Source: Candidatus Anderseniibacteriota bacterium
GTDB lineage: Bacteria; Patescibacteriota; Andersenbacteria; UBA10190
NCBI GenBank assembly: GCA_003229735.1
Contig: QIFI01000055.1
Location: 1-11,031, forward strand
Length of the DNA stretch: 11,031 nucleotides
Direction of reading: 5' to 3'
In this document: positions 5,687 through 11,031 of the stretch, in pieces
How the letters are laid out: every line of letters begins with the position of its first letter
How positions within the stretch are numbered: the first letter of the stretch is position 1
Translations under genes and position numbers: made by a program
Notes under the pieces: model-generated
The model's input: only the letters and a program-made list of their open reading frames with translations
Databases searched by the model: none
What the model was told of the DNA's origin: nothing

Positions 5687-5911
5687 ATGCCAGCCGATGA
5701 AATCCAACCTCCTCCTGAAACAATCAACAGCCCGGATCGGGAACTCCTCGAAAAGATTTTCTCCAGTGTCGAAAAAACCCGCAAAATGTTTCTGTGGACG
5801 ATTATTCTAAGCGTCGTTATCTTCATCCTGCCTTTAATCGGACTCGCCATAGCCATCCCCTTTTTCTTAAACACCTACGTCGCCGCCCTCTCCAGCCAAC
5901 TCGGACTATAA
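5687..5911 (+). CDS. Small membrane protein of unknown function
   Basis: 74 residues: a polar, proline-containing N-terminus with several acidic residues (1-20), an amphipathic stretch (LLEKIFSSVEKTRK), then one long or two tightly spaced hydrophobic helices at about 34-67 (FLWTIILSVVIFILP and IGLAIAIPFFL) and a short tail. It is the only plus-strand gene in the left 8 kb and converges with the MscS-like gene. The ATG at 5687 has no clear Shine-Dalgarno but a TATAAT box stands 28 bases upstream. The reverse-strand frame over the same bases gives a low-complexity basic translation, so the plus strand is the coding one. No function can be assigned. Confidence 0.65.
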   Translation: MPADEIQPPPETINSPDRELLEKIFSSVEKTRKMFLWTIILSVVIFILPLIGLAIAIPFFLNTYVAALSSQLGL

Positions 5912-5943
5912 TATCTGCCTCAAATAAATGGTGAGTGGCTCTA

Positions 5944-6480
5944 TTACTTGCCGGAGGATATTTTCTGGGACATATTTATTACATCTTTAATTGATCCGTT
6001 GGATACATAATATATTTTCCCTTCCTCATCTTTCAGAACAGTGGAACGCATAGTGATTCTGATAACCTTCCCTTCCGAACTACCTATTTTTATCTTATCA
6101 CCAATGCCATATTGATTTTCGACCAATATAAAAAGTCCGGAAACAAAATCCTTAACTAATGATTGAGCGCCAAAACCTATGGCCAGCCCGATGACGCCCG
6201 CGCCCGCCAAAATCGGCCTTATGTCAACCCCGAATAAATTAAGAATCATAAACAAAATTATGGCGTAAATAACGATATTGCCGACTGATAAAATGACATA
6301 GCCCAAAGTTTCCGCCCTCTTTTCTTTTTGAGAAATATGCGCGTCATCCCCGTCGTCAACTATCCGCGCCAGCCTGTTTACAATTACTTTCAAAATTAAT
6401 TTGCCTAAAATAAACAAAATAACAATCCAAATAATATCTGCTGCGTTTTGCTTAATGATGCTAACTATAAATTCTTGCAT
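5944..6480 (-). CDS. Minimal MscS-family mechanosensitive channel
   Basis: 178 residues. Two membrane helices (about 13-33 and 61-83) precede a pore helix TM3 (about 87-118) with the family pattern: alternating small residues in AGAGVIGLAIGFGAQS (92-107), followed by the SGLFILVE segment and the NQYGIGD turn into the beta domain (about 121-170). The protein stops after the beta domain, so the C-terminal alpha/beta cage of E. coli MscS (286 residues) is absent and the N-terminal helices are reduced to two. It should still form a homoheptameric pore in the cytoplasmic membrane that opens on hypo-osmotic shock; the lack of a cage may change ion selectivity. ATG 6480 has AAGGA two bases upstream. 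It ends 32 bases from the convergent small membrane gene. Confidence 0.9.
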   Translation of the reverse strand: MQEFIVSIIKQNAADIIWIVILFILGKLILKVIVNRLARIVDDGDDAHISQKEKRAETLGYVILSVGNIVIYAIILFMILNLFGVDIRPILAGAGVIGLAIGFGAQSLVKDFVSGLFILVENQYGIGDKIKIGSSEGKVIRITMRSTVLKDEEGKIYYVSNGSIKDVINMSQKISSGK

Positions 6481-6566
6481 GGTCCTTCATCTATTTTTAC
6501 CTATATCAATGATACCATAATATTCTATTTTCTATGATGACTACCCCCTATTAATCATTAGCGACT

Positions 6567-6764
6567 TTAATCATCAACAATACTGGCCACTCGTCCCACT
6601 TCGCCGCTGGTCAACCGGACTTTAATTCCCCGACTGTGAAATGACGAACTGGTTAATATATCTTGCACTGTCCCCCGCGTTAACCGGCCGGATCTCTGAT
6701 CCTTTTTCAATATAATATCCACCTCCAAACCGACAAAAATATCTTCCCGATTCTGCCCATTCAT
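6567..6764 (-). CDS. ywbE: YwbE family protein (DUF2196)
   Basis: 65 residues, the full usual length. The family pattern is complete: N-terminal R-x-D-I-x-x-G-L-x-V-D-I-I-L-K-K-D-Q, then SGRLTRGTVQDILT, SSFHSRGIKVRL and SGEVGRV. The function of YwbE is unknown; the strand-rich pattern suggests a small beta-barrel. It lies downstream of the DUF4325 gene on the same strand (34 bases between stop and start). A second, truncated copy is found at 9350-9475 with the same last 38 residues nearly unchanged. ATG 6764 has only a weak purine stretch upstream. Confidence 0.9.
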   Translation of the reverse strand: MNGQNREDIFVGLEVDIILKKDQRSGRLTRGTVQDILTSSSFHSRGIKVRLTSGEVGRVASIVDD

Positions 6765-6798
6765 AACTCATCAACCACTCAAAAACATATATTAAAGA

Positions 6799-7089
6799 TT
6801 ACTCTTGTTTAAATACCTTATCGTCCGTCCTCTCTAAAATCTCCAGCGTCGCCTCAACTGAAGGATTGTCAGTTTTTCTCAACACCAACCGCTCCCCAAA
6901 TTCACCCAGCAAAGGAGTCAAAAACTCATCTCCCCAGGAAGGCGAAAAAGTAACCACTCCCGCAAAGTCAATGATGATACTCTCATCAGCCGCCACTGCC
7001 CGCAAACTCGGCCGAAAAGCCGCCAGCGCCTCCCTGCCAGCCTGCCGGGAAATTAACATCGTACCAAATTTTCTTAATTCAATAACCAT
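6799..7089 (-). CDS. STAS-like domain protein (DUF4325)
   Basis: 96 residues from ATG 7089 (a TTG just before would add one). The central strand and helix IIIDFAGV (38-45), followed by S49-P-S51-W-G-D54-E-F-L, match the DUF4325 STAS-like family, in which the Ser-x-x-D-E-F segment is placed like the phosphorylated serine loop of SpoIIAA-type anti-sigma antagonists. S49 or S51 is the candidate phosphosite. The gene begins 9 bases after the stop of the MerR-GHKL fusion gene, so the two are one operon and probably translationally coupled. In family terms, GHKL kinase-like proteins and STAS proteins form partner switches; the inference is that this protein binds, and may be phosphorylated by, its upstream neighbour. 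Cytoplasmic. Confidence 0.8.
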   Translation of the reverse strand: MVIELRKFGTMLISRQAGREALAAFRPSLRAVAADESIIIDFAGVVTFSPSWGDEFLTPLLGEFGERLVLRKTDNPSVEATLEILERTDDKVFKQE

Positions 7090-7098
7090 CAATATATG

Positions 7099-7818
7099 TT
7101 AAAAAGTAATTCTCGCCAGACATCCCCGAATCATATTGGGACCCCTTGTTATACGTAAATCGAGACTTTTCCCATACATTCTTAATTCCGCATCGCCACT
7201 CTGAAAGAATAAACCAATCTGATGCTTACCCACAACTGACCGAACAAATTTCAGCCCGTTGCCCCGCGCCTCCGGCGCCCGGCCCGAAATAATCTCCGTA
7301 AAAGCCACCCGCAACGCTTCCTGGTGGTTTACCAGATCAGGCTTCACTTTTTTTAAGGTATGCAAAATACCCAACCCTCGATCAGCCAACACCACCTCTC
7401 CTTCCTTTACCCCATAACCAAAAAACGTACCAGACACATCGGGCCAATTCCCAAGATTATGATCATAGGAATTATTACCGATTTCTCCTGCTACCGCCAC
7501 AATTAATGATAATGGCTCTTCTTCCGACCCGGATCGTATCAAAGCTTTCTGCAAACCACTTAGCCTCTGTTGAAAAATAGCGCTATTAGTACAATAAAAC
7601 TCCTCCGGGATATCCTGCCCGGAAAACGCCCACTCGCTCGCCGTCTTAAATATATCACTGCCCACCAGCTCCAGATCTCTCCGTGCATAGTACCGATGCT
7701 TGCCACCCTCTTTCCGAATTGCCAGCAATTTACCGCTCTTATCCCAACGCCGCAATGTATCAATCGACACCCCTATAAATTCTGCGGCTTCGCTAATTGT
7801 CAGTAAATCATTCTCCAT
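7099..7818 (-). CDS. MerR-type DNA-binding domain fused to a GHKL ATPase domain
   Basis: 239 residues from ATG 7818 (a GTG at 7824 would add two; numbers here count from the GTG). Residues 7-50 are a MerR-like winged helix: LTISEAAEFIGVS, TLRRWDKSG, then GGKHRYY, the usual recognition wing. A linker follows to about 100. The C-terminal part is a GHKL (histidine kinase/anti-sigma type) ATPase: N box E114-x2-N117-N118-x2-D121-H122, G1 box D148-R-G150-L-G152, G2 box R187-G-N-G190-L191-K. There is no phospho-acceptor His dimerisation domain, so it resembles the anti-sigma kinases rather than sensor kinases. It is followed at once by the STAS-like gene. A DNA-binding regulator whose ATPase domain is controlled by a STAS partner is the simplest reading. 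Three direct repeats at 7844-7893 are likely its binding sites. There is no clear Shine-Dalgarno. Confidence 0.85.
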   Translation of the reverse strand: MENDLLTISEAAEFIGVSIDTLRRWDKSGKLLAIRKEGGKHRYYARRDLELVGSDIFKTASEWAFSGQDIPEEFYCTNSAIFQQRLSGLQKALIRSGSEEEPLSLIVAVAGEIGNNSYDHNLGNWPDVSGTFFGYGVKEGEVVLADRGLGILHTLKKVKPDLVNHQEALRVAFTEIISGRAPEARGNGLKFVRSVVGKHQIGLFFQSGDAELRMYGKSLDLRITRGPNMIRGCLARITF

Positions 7819-7838
7819 ATACACATACTATCACAAGA

Positions 7839-7867
7839 ATAATAACTATGCAACTACTACACCAAAC
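7839..7867 (-). promoter_or_regulatory. Possible promoter of the MerR-GHKL/STAS operon
   Basis: On the minus strand TATTAT (7839-7844) is a fair -10 box, with a poor -35 (GTTTGG, 7862-7867) 17 bases upstream. A start near 7832 would give a leader of about 14 bases before ATG 7818. The two nearest direct repeats fall in the spacer and on the -35, so a protein bound there would block RNA polymerase. Confidence 0.3.
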
Positions 7868-7893
7868 TATGCATCAATCCTAATAACTACGCA
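7844..7893 (-). promoter_or_regulatory. Three direct 9-bp repeats, candidate operator
   Basis: AACTATGCA occurs at 7844-7852 and 7865-7873, and AACTACGCA at 7885-7893, at start-to-start distances of 21 and 20 bp, two turns of the helix each. Copies 1 and 3 share a longer match, TAATAACTAYGCA. The array fills the gap between the broken AbrB-like gene and the MerR-GHKL gene, 26 bases before the latter's ATG. Same-face spacing is what a regulator array would show; autoregulation by the MerR-like domain is the first hypothesis. Confidence 0.65.
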
Positions 7894-7903
7894 TATTTAG
7901 CTT

Positions 7904-8097
7904 TCATTTCTTCCAATCTTCAATTATCAAGCCCTTCCCCCGCCGTCGGACCACTACCTTCTGCTTCCCTCTCCATTTCAACTCCCTAACCAGCTCAATC
8001 GGCAATGTCACCGCCACGCTCCCCGTCTTCTACTTCTCCCGTTTACCCTGAGCGAGCGAAACGAGTCGAAGGGCTCCCCCAATCTCCTTCTCGCCAT
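7904..8097 (-). pseudogene. AbrB/MazE-like antitoxin-type gene, interrupted by a palindromic repeat
   Basis: From ATG 8097 the frame gives MARRRLGE, the usual opening of small CPR AbrB-like proteins, and then enters the 28-bp palindromic repeat at 8046-8073. The rest of the gene is in another frame: from 8029 down to the TGA at 7904-7906 it encodes KTGSVAVTLPIEL, VRELKWRGKQKVVV and RGKGLIIEDWKK, a clear C-terminal swapped-hairpin AbrB/SpoVT domain. A TAG (8030-8032) directly precedes this part. 28 bp is not a multiple of three, so the insertion alone shifts the frame, and the start frame ends after 30 codons. A healthy homologue would have about 55-60 residues. No toxin gene is adjacent. The AT-rich palindrome just upstream (8105-8128) was probably its operator. 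An internal GTG could start a shorter product, but the DNA-binding N-terminus would be lost. Confidence 0.75.
8046..8073. repeat. 28-bp palindromic repeat CCCTGAGC...TCGAAGGG
   Basis: The element starts CCCTGAGCGAGCG and ends ACGAGTCGAAGGG. It belongs to a type of dispersed short repeat (CCCTTCGACTCG...CTCAGGG and relatives) that I know from many bacterial genomes. CGAGCG...CGAGTCG and the CCCT/AGGG ends allow an imperfect hairpin. Only one copy is in this window, and it sits inside the AbrB-like reading frame. It is unrelated in sequence to the type A and B repeats. Confidence 0.65.
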
Positions 8098-8104
8098 AAA
8101 AAAG

Positions 8105-8128
8105 AATTATATAATTAATTATGTAATT
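8105..8128. promoter_or_regulatory. 24-bp AT-rich palindrome, candidate AbrB-like operator with -10 box
   Basis: AATTAtATAATT joined to AATTATgTAATT forms a palindrome with a single mismatched pair (8110/8123). It lies 7 bases before the ATG at 8097 of the broken AbrB-like gene and contains TATAAT on the minus strand (8106-8111). AT-rich palindromes over the promoter are the usual autoregulatory sites of AbrB/MazE-type antitoxins, so this is the likely former operator, whether or not another protein still uses it. Confidence 0.5.
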
Positions 8129-8172
8129 ATTGTAGCACAGAGTAAACACACCGTATGAACTACCTGGCATTT

Positions 8173-8526
8173 TCATTCATCCCCCTCAATGACGAAATCT
8201 AATTGTTCACTGGGAATACCAAGTGACAATCCATAATCTACTGCCTCTCTCCATGATGACTTGTCATCATAATTAAACTCAAAAACCTTTCCTTTGAATA
8301 CAGCTGTAATATCCCTATCTTTCCAAAAATGCATGTACCATTTCGGTTTAATGAGTTGAGATAGCTTCTTAATTTCGTCAGTTGATACTTTCACTGTATA
8401 TAAATGCCATCTATCTTTTGGTTTTTCGTCGTTAGATATATGGAAACCGATAATCTCAATATCATTAAGTATTCTATTATCCCCTAAGCTCTCTTCAACG
8501 ATAGTTCCCGTATAGCTCTTTTTCAT
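8173..8526 (-). CDS. Conserved orphan protein of 117 residues
   Basis: The opening K-x-Y-T-G-T-I-V-E-E-S-L, followed by D-x-x-I-L-x-D, a WHLYTV strand, WYMHFWKD, and the closing YGLSLGIPSEQLDF are features I remember from a hypothetical family recurrent in CPR genomes, but it has no known function. No membrane segment, signal or metal-binding cluster is visible; aromatic residues are frequent and the fold looks alpha/beta. ATG 8526 has a weak ribosome binding site. It is divergent from the zinc-finger membrane gene at 8692, with 165 bases between the two starts. It is the only gene here ending in TGA. Base composition is more AT-rich than the slipin or CNNM genes. Confidence 0.75.
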   Translation of the reverse strand: MKKSYTGTIVEESLGDNRILNDIEIIGFHISNDEKPKDRWHLYTVKVSTDEIKKLSQLIKPKWYMHFWKDRDITAVFKGKVFEFNYDDKSSWREAVDYGLSLGIPSEQLDFVIEGDE

Positions 8527-8545
8527 GTTCTTAGTGTAACTGATG

Positions 8546-8551
8546 ATTATA
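8546..8551 (-). promoter_or_regulatory. Possible -10 box of the orphan gene
   Basis: A perfect TATAAT on the minus strand, 19 bases before the ATG at 8526. No good -35 hexamer at 16-18 bases upstream (ATCGTA at 17). Confidence 0.3.
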
Positions 8552-8594
8552 TGGGATTCTATTATCTATACGATTAACAATGAATCTTAGCAAC

Positions 8595-8626
8595 TTGACA
8601 ATTATGATCTCCTGAAACAAGATACT
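8595..8626 (+). promoter_or_regulatory. Possible promoter of the zinc-finger membrane gene
   Basis: A perfect -35 hexamer TTGACA (8595-8600) precedes GATACT (8621-8626). The 20-bp spacer is longer than the usual 17, so strength is doubtful. The leader would be about 60 bases to the ATG at 8692. Confidence 0.3.
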
Positions 8627-8691
8627 TTTGCGAGACTGTTTCTTATTTAAGCACTCTTCAGCCAGTCGTTCTTTTACATAGGAATTCTGTC

Positions 8692-9198
8692 ATGCCAAAC
8701 ATTAAATTATTTCTGGGTTTTAAAATTGTCGGTTTTTCGATTTTATTATTAGTTGTAACCTACGTCAGCTTCCATTTTGGTCAACACGTATATGGTAGCC
8801 AATATCAACACCGCACCTTCTTCACTACAGTTTATGACGTGATAATAATAACCCTGCCTAGTCTTATCTTGTGTTCTCTTATTGGTTACTTTTTGTTCAT
8901 TTATCAACCCGCTTATCGGGCTGCAAAGCAAGCAGGCTCAAAAATTTGCTCGAGTTGCCAGGGAACAGGAAAGTTTGAAGAATCTCACCCGGAAAAAACC
9001 TGTATGGATTGCAATGGAGACGGCATAATTCAAGGAGGCCCCTGTATAGGTTCATGGGGTTGTCAGGAATGTTCGGGTACAGGAAAACAACCAGCATCAA
9101 TTTCTACTTGGGAATGTAAAACTTGTAGTGGTCATGGTAAAATTTTCCAACATGGACATTTCATTTTTCCCGATCTGAATTCCTCAAACAAAGAATAA
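8692..9198 (+). CDS. Two-TM membrane protein with a DnaJ-type zinc-finger domain, no J domain
   Basis: 168 residues. Two membrane helices (about 10-29 and 47-71) are followed by four CxxCxGxG motifs at 86-93 (CSSCQGTG), 104-111 (CMDCNGDG), 124-131 (CQECSGTG) and 142-149 (CKTCSGHG), with start-to-start spacings of 18, 20 and 18. This is the cysteine-rich zinc domain of DnaJ/Hsp40, in which motifs 1 and 4 and motifs 2 and 3 each bind one zinc ion. The HPD-containing J domain and the C-terminal substrate domains are absent, so it is not a DnaJ. The zinc domain follows TM2; with both termini inside it would be cytoplasmic. A role in membrane protein folding or redox is only a guess. ATG 8692 has AGGA eight bases upstream. 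A terminator follows at 9232-9253. The gene is AT-rich and on the opposite strand to its neighbours. Confidence 0.8.
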   Translation: MPNIKLFLGFKIVGFSILLLVVTYVSFHFGQHVYGSQYQHRTFFTTVYDVIIITLPSLILCSLIGYFLFIYQPAYRAAKQAGSKICSSCQGTGKFEESHPEKTCMDCNGDGIIQGGPCIGSWGCQECSGTGKQPASISTWECKTCSGHGKIFQHGHFIFPDLNSSNKE

Positions 9199-9210
9199 TG
9201 CGCCATTATT
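9194..9210 (+). other. Small hairpin over the stop codon
   Basis: AATAATG and CATTATT form a perfect 7-bp AT-rich stem with loop CGC, spanning the TAA at 9196-9198. It could slow 3' decay or be chance in AT-rich DNA; it is separate from the real terminator 22 bases later. Confidence 0.3.
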
Positions 9211-9231
9211 AGCCGGGATTATAACACACAC

Positions 9232-9253
9232 AATCGCCACCACGGCGATTTTT
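9232..9253 (+). terminator. Rho-independent terminator of the zinc-finger membrane gene
   Basis: AATCGCC (9232-9238), loop ACCAC, GGCGATT (9244-9250), then more T, giving a run of five T. The perfect 7-bp stem with a T-run lies 33 bases after the stop codon at 9198. Confidence 0.8.
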
Positions 9254-9349
9254 AATTATCACTCTTATTAAAGTCCGTCTTAAAAAATCCAATGTTCAAA
9301 CCCCGCAATACCTGAAATCACAAAAAAATATTTCAGATACCTGATAGCT

Positions 9350-9475
9350 TTACTCCTCAACAATACTAGCCACTCGTCCTACTTCACCGCTGGTCAACCG
9401 AACTTTTATGCCCCGACTGTGAAATGACGAACTGGTCAGAATATCCCGCGCCGTCCCCCGCGTTAACTTTCCAGT
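9350..9475 (-). pseudogene. Headless second copy of ywbE
   Basis: The minus-strand frame from 9475 to the TAA at 9350-9352 encodes TGKLTRGTARDILT, SSFHSRGIKVRLTSG and EVGRVASIVEE. Over the last 38 residues it matches the intact YwbE at 6567-6764 in 34 positions (changes V to A, Q to R, and D to E twice). The first 23 or so residues are missing: upstream the frame meets a TAA at 9485-9487 and offers no usable ATG, GTG or TTG before the conserved core. The break point lies about 20 bases after the stop codon of the UPF0182 gene. Of the codons that differ between the two copies, most differ silently, so the copy evolved as a working gene before it lost its 5' end. Confidence 0.85.
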
Positions 9476-9493
9476 TGTGTTGTATTACCAAAC

Positions 9494-11031
9494 TTACTCG
9501 CTTCCTAGCACTTCCCCCAGCTTTTCAATCTCTTCTCCATATAACGCCCAGTTGCCACTGCGTTGAGCCTGCATCGCCCGGTTAAATAATTCTTTGGCTC
9601 GCTGAATAGCGGACGCCGGCATTATTGGTGCTTTTTCAATCCCTTTAGGATCGGCCTCGTCGACCTGTTCAGTAGCCCTCCTGTCGCCGAATACTCTACC
9701 CAAGGCCAGATCCAGTGTTTCTTCCATAACAATCCGGTTTTCATAAGCCACAATCACTCTTTTTAACTCCGGTATCCTGCCGCCCTCGGCCTGCAGATAA
9801 ATCGGCTGGACATAAATGAGCGATTCTTCAATAGGAATCACCAGCAAATTGCCCCTGATCACTTCCGAACCTCTCTGATCCCAAAGAGAAAGCTGACGAG
9901 ATATATCCGCGTCCTGATTAATGCGATTGTTGATCTGCGTCGGACCAAAAACCAGTTTTTGCTTGGGGAACCGGTACACCACCAGCTGTCCCAAAAATTC
10001 TCCGTCATTGCGCGCCACCATCCAGGCTGACAAATTGTCCTTCCCGCGCGGTGTAAATGGAATCATCAAAATAAACTCTTCCTCTTCTTCCTCCGGCAAC
10101 TTCATGATCATGTGTCTCATCATCGGATCTGCCTGCGCTCCGCTCGTCACCGTCGGAATCTGCCATTGATCTTCTTTATTATAAAAAACTTGTGTCTCAT
10201 CCATGTGATAAATCGCGTACAAATTAGTTTGATACGTAAACAAATCCTCCGGATATCTTATATGAGATCGTATATCATCACTCATTTCCTCAATCGGCAA
10301 AAAAGAATCCTTAAACATACTGGCGTATACCTGCATGACAGGATCTTCTTTATCTACCACATAAAATGTCATTGAGCCGTCATACGCGTCAATTACTACC
10401 TTGACCGAATTTCTGATGTAATTAATGCTTCGGCCCGGCGCGGCGCCGAACGCGTCACTCACCATTTCAGCATACGGATATCGGTTCGATGTAGTGTAAG
10501 CATCATATATCCACTTCAGCCTGCCATCTTGCGTAACCACCATATACGGATCGCCATCCAGACTCAAAAAAGGCACCACCCGTTGAACCCTCTCCTCGAT
10601 ATTGCGATAAAACATGATCCTGGAATCCCCCAAAGTGTCGCCGGACAGCAGCAATTTCAGCGATTTAAATCTCAGAGCAAACAACGCTTTGCGGAACAAT
10701 GATTTAACTTGTACCCCTCCTGTTCCTTCATAGCTCACATAGATATTTTCTTCACCCGAGGGATAATCAAACTCCCGGGTTTTGGTGTTGACCACCACCC
10801 AATCGCTGGCCTGCTCACCATAGTATATTTCCGGCCTTTGTACCGCCAGTGACGCTATCTCGGAAGCTGGCGGCAAATCTTTCAAAAATAATACCGGCAA
10901 GCCCTCTGGTGTTACTTCATTAACCGGACTCAATGTCAGCCCATAGCCGTGAGTAAACGTCAGACGTTCATTGATAAAGGTACGTTGAGGAAGACTGGTG
11001 GAATCAAGCTCCCGGGGAGACAACAACACTT
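9494..11031 (-). CDS. UPF0182 family membrane protein, C-terminal part (runs off the right edge)
   Basis: At least 511 codons up to the window edge, with the 5' end outside (the family usually has about 900-1000 residues). The part seen is the large soluble region after the N-terminal membrane helices: SPRELD and then F-T-H-G-Y-G and SPVNEVT near the start of the visible chain, RPEIYYGE, FDYPSGEENIY, the GDPYMV segment, IPFTPRGKDNL, the FGPTQI segment, and a final helix with AQRSGNWALYGEEI, all typical of UPF0182 (COG1615). This half is thought to lie outside the membrane; no enzymatic role is known. An acidic run (PEEEEEEF) lies mid-chain. No in-frame start within the window is needed; the GTG at 11029 is simply the first valid codon. 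The remnant ywbE copy follows its stop codon on the same strand. Confidence 0.9.
   Translation of the reverse strand, partial: VLLSPRELDSTSLPQRTFINERLTFTHGYGLTLSPVNEVTPEGLPVLFLKDLPPASEIASLAVQRPEIYYGEQASDWVVVNTKTREFDYPSGEENIYVSYEGTGGVQVKSLFRKALFALRFKSLKLLLSGDTLGDSRIMFYRNIEERVQRVVPFLSLDGDPYMVVTQDGRLKWIYDAYTTSNRYPYAEMVSDAFGAAPGRSINYIRNSVKVVIDAYDGSMTFYVVDKEDPVMQVYASMFKDSFLPIEEMSDDIRSHIRYPEDLFTYQTNLYAIYHMDETQVFYNKEDQWQIPTVTSGAQADPMMRHMIMKLPEEEEEEFILMIPFTPRGKDNLSAWMVARNDGEFLGQLVVYRFPKQKLVFGPTQINNRINQDADISRQLSLWDQRGSEVIRGNLLVIPIEESLIYVQPIYLQAEGGRIPELKRVIVAYENRIVMEETLDLALGRVFGDRRATEQVDEADPKGIEKAPIMPASAIQRAKELFNRAMQAQRSGNWALYGEEIEKLGEVLGSE

Noticed and set aside
8173..8175. TGA read as glycine, as in some CPR lineages
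   Set aside because: The orphan gene ends at TGA where the family ends, and no gene contains internal TGA codons, so the standard bacterial code applies.
9312..9336. CTGAAAT...ATTTCAG inverted repeat downstream of the ywbE remnant
   Set aside because: The 11-base loop holds the A-run (T-run on the minus strand), which is not the layout of a terminator, and AT-rich chance pairing is likely.
9494..10375. Plus-strand open frames opposite the UPF0182 gene
   Set aside because: Antisense to a clear family member; no motif or ribosome binding site supports them.
1..11031. tRNA, rRNA or complete insertion sequence
   Set aside because: No cloverleaf with a T-loop motif, no conserved rRNA segment and no transposase frame or terminal inverted repeats were found by eye.

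Overview
The window reads like a chromosomal stretch of a Candidate Phyla Radiation (Patescibacteria) bacterium. This is inferred from the gene families: a very short CNNM/CorC-type protein, a minimal MscS channel, a slipin, a YwbE protein, an AbrB-like gene remnant, a RecB-type nuclease with CxxC pairs, and a small orphan protein that I remember recurring in that group. I cannot name the lineage. TGA ends a gene (8173-8175), so TGA is not recoded. Nearly all genes lie on the minus strand; only a small membrane protein (5687-5911) and a membrane-anchored zinc-finger protein (8692-9198) lie on the plus strand.

Left part (1-5640, minus strand). In transcription order, right to left: slipin (4670-5434); a cluster of a small basic protein, a RusA-like resolvase and an acidic unknown protein (4602 down to 3383), closed by a clear Rho-independent terminator at 3327-3350; a PD-(D/E)XK nuclease; a DUF21/CBS membrane protein without its usual C-terminal domain; a cupin; and a membrane-anchored protein with a PsbP-like C-terminal part. 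Three gaps carry GC-rich palindromic repeats (26-120, 2468-2505, 5530-5623). Two of these are composites of two inverted elements with the same layout, resembling the REP/BIME repeats of other bacteria.

Middle (5640-8172). A small plus-strand membrane protein converges on a minimal MscS channel. Then come YwbE, a STAS-like DUF4325 protein and, directly upstream of the latter, a protein fusing a MerR-type DNA-binding domain to a GHKL-type ATPase. The last two look like a two-gene partner-switching switch in which the kinase-like protein itself carries the DNA-binding domain. Three 9-bp direct repeats spaced 20-21 bp apart lie just upstream of the fusion gene and are candidate operator sites. 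Further upstream is an AbrB/MazE-like gene broken at codon 9 by a 28-bp palindromic repeat, still preceded by a 24-bp AT-rich palindrome that was probably its operator.

Right part (8173-11031). A small orphan protein is divergent from a two-TM protein carrying four CxxCxGxG motifs of the DnaJ zinc-finger type but no J domain; the latter ends at a clear terminator (9232-9253). A headless second copy of YwbE (9350-9475) follows, and then the C-terminal part of a UPF0182 membrane protein that runs off the right edge. No tRNA, rRNA, CRISPR array or complete insertion sequence was seen.
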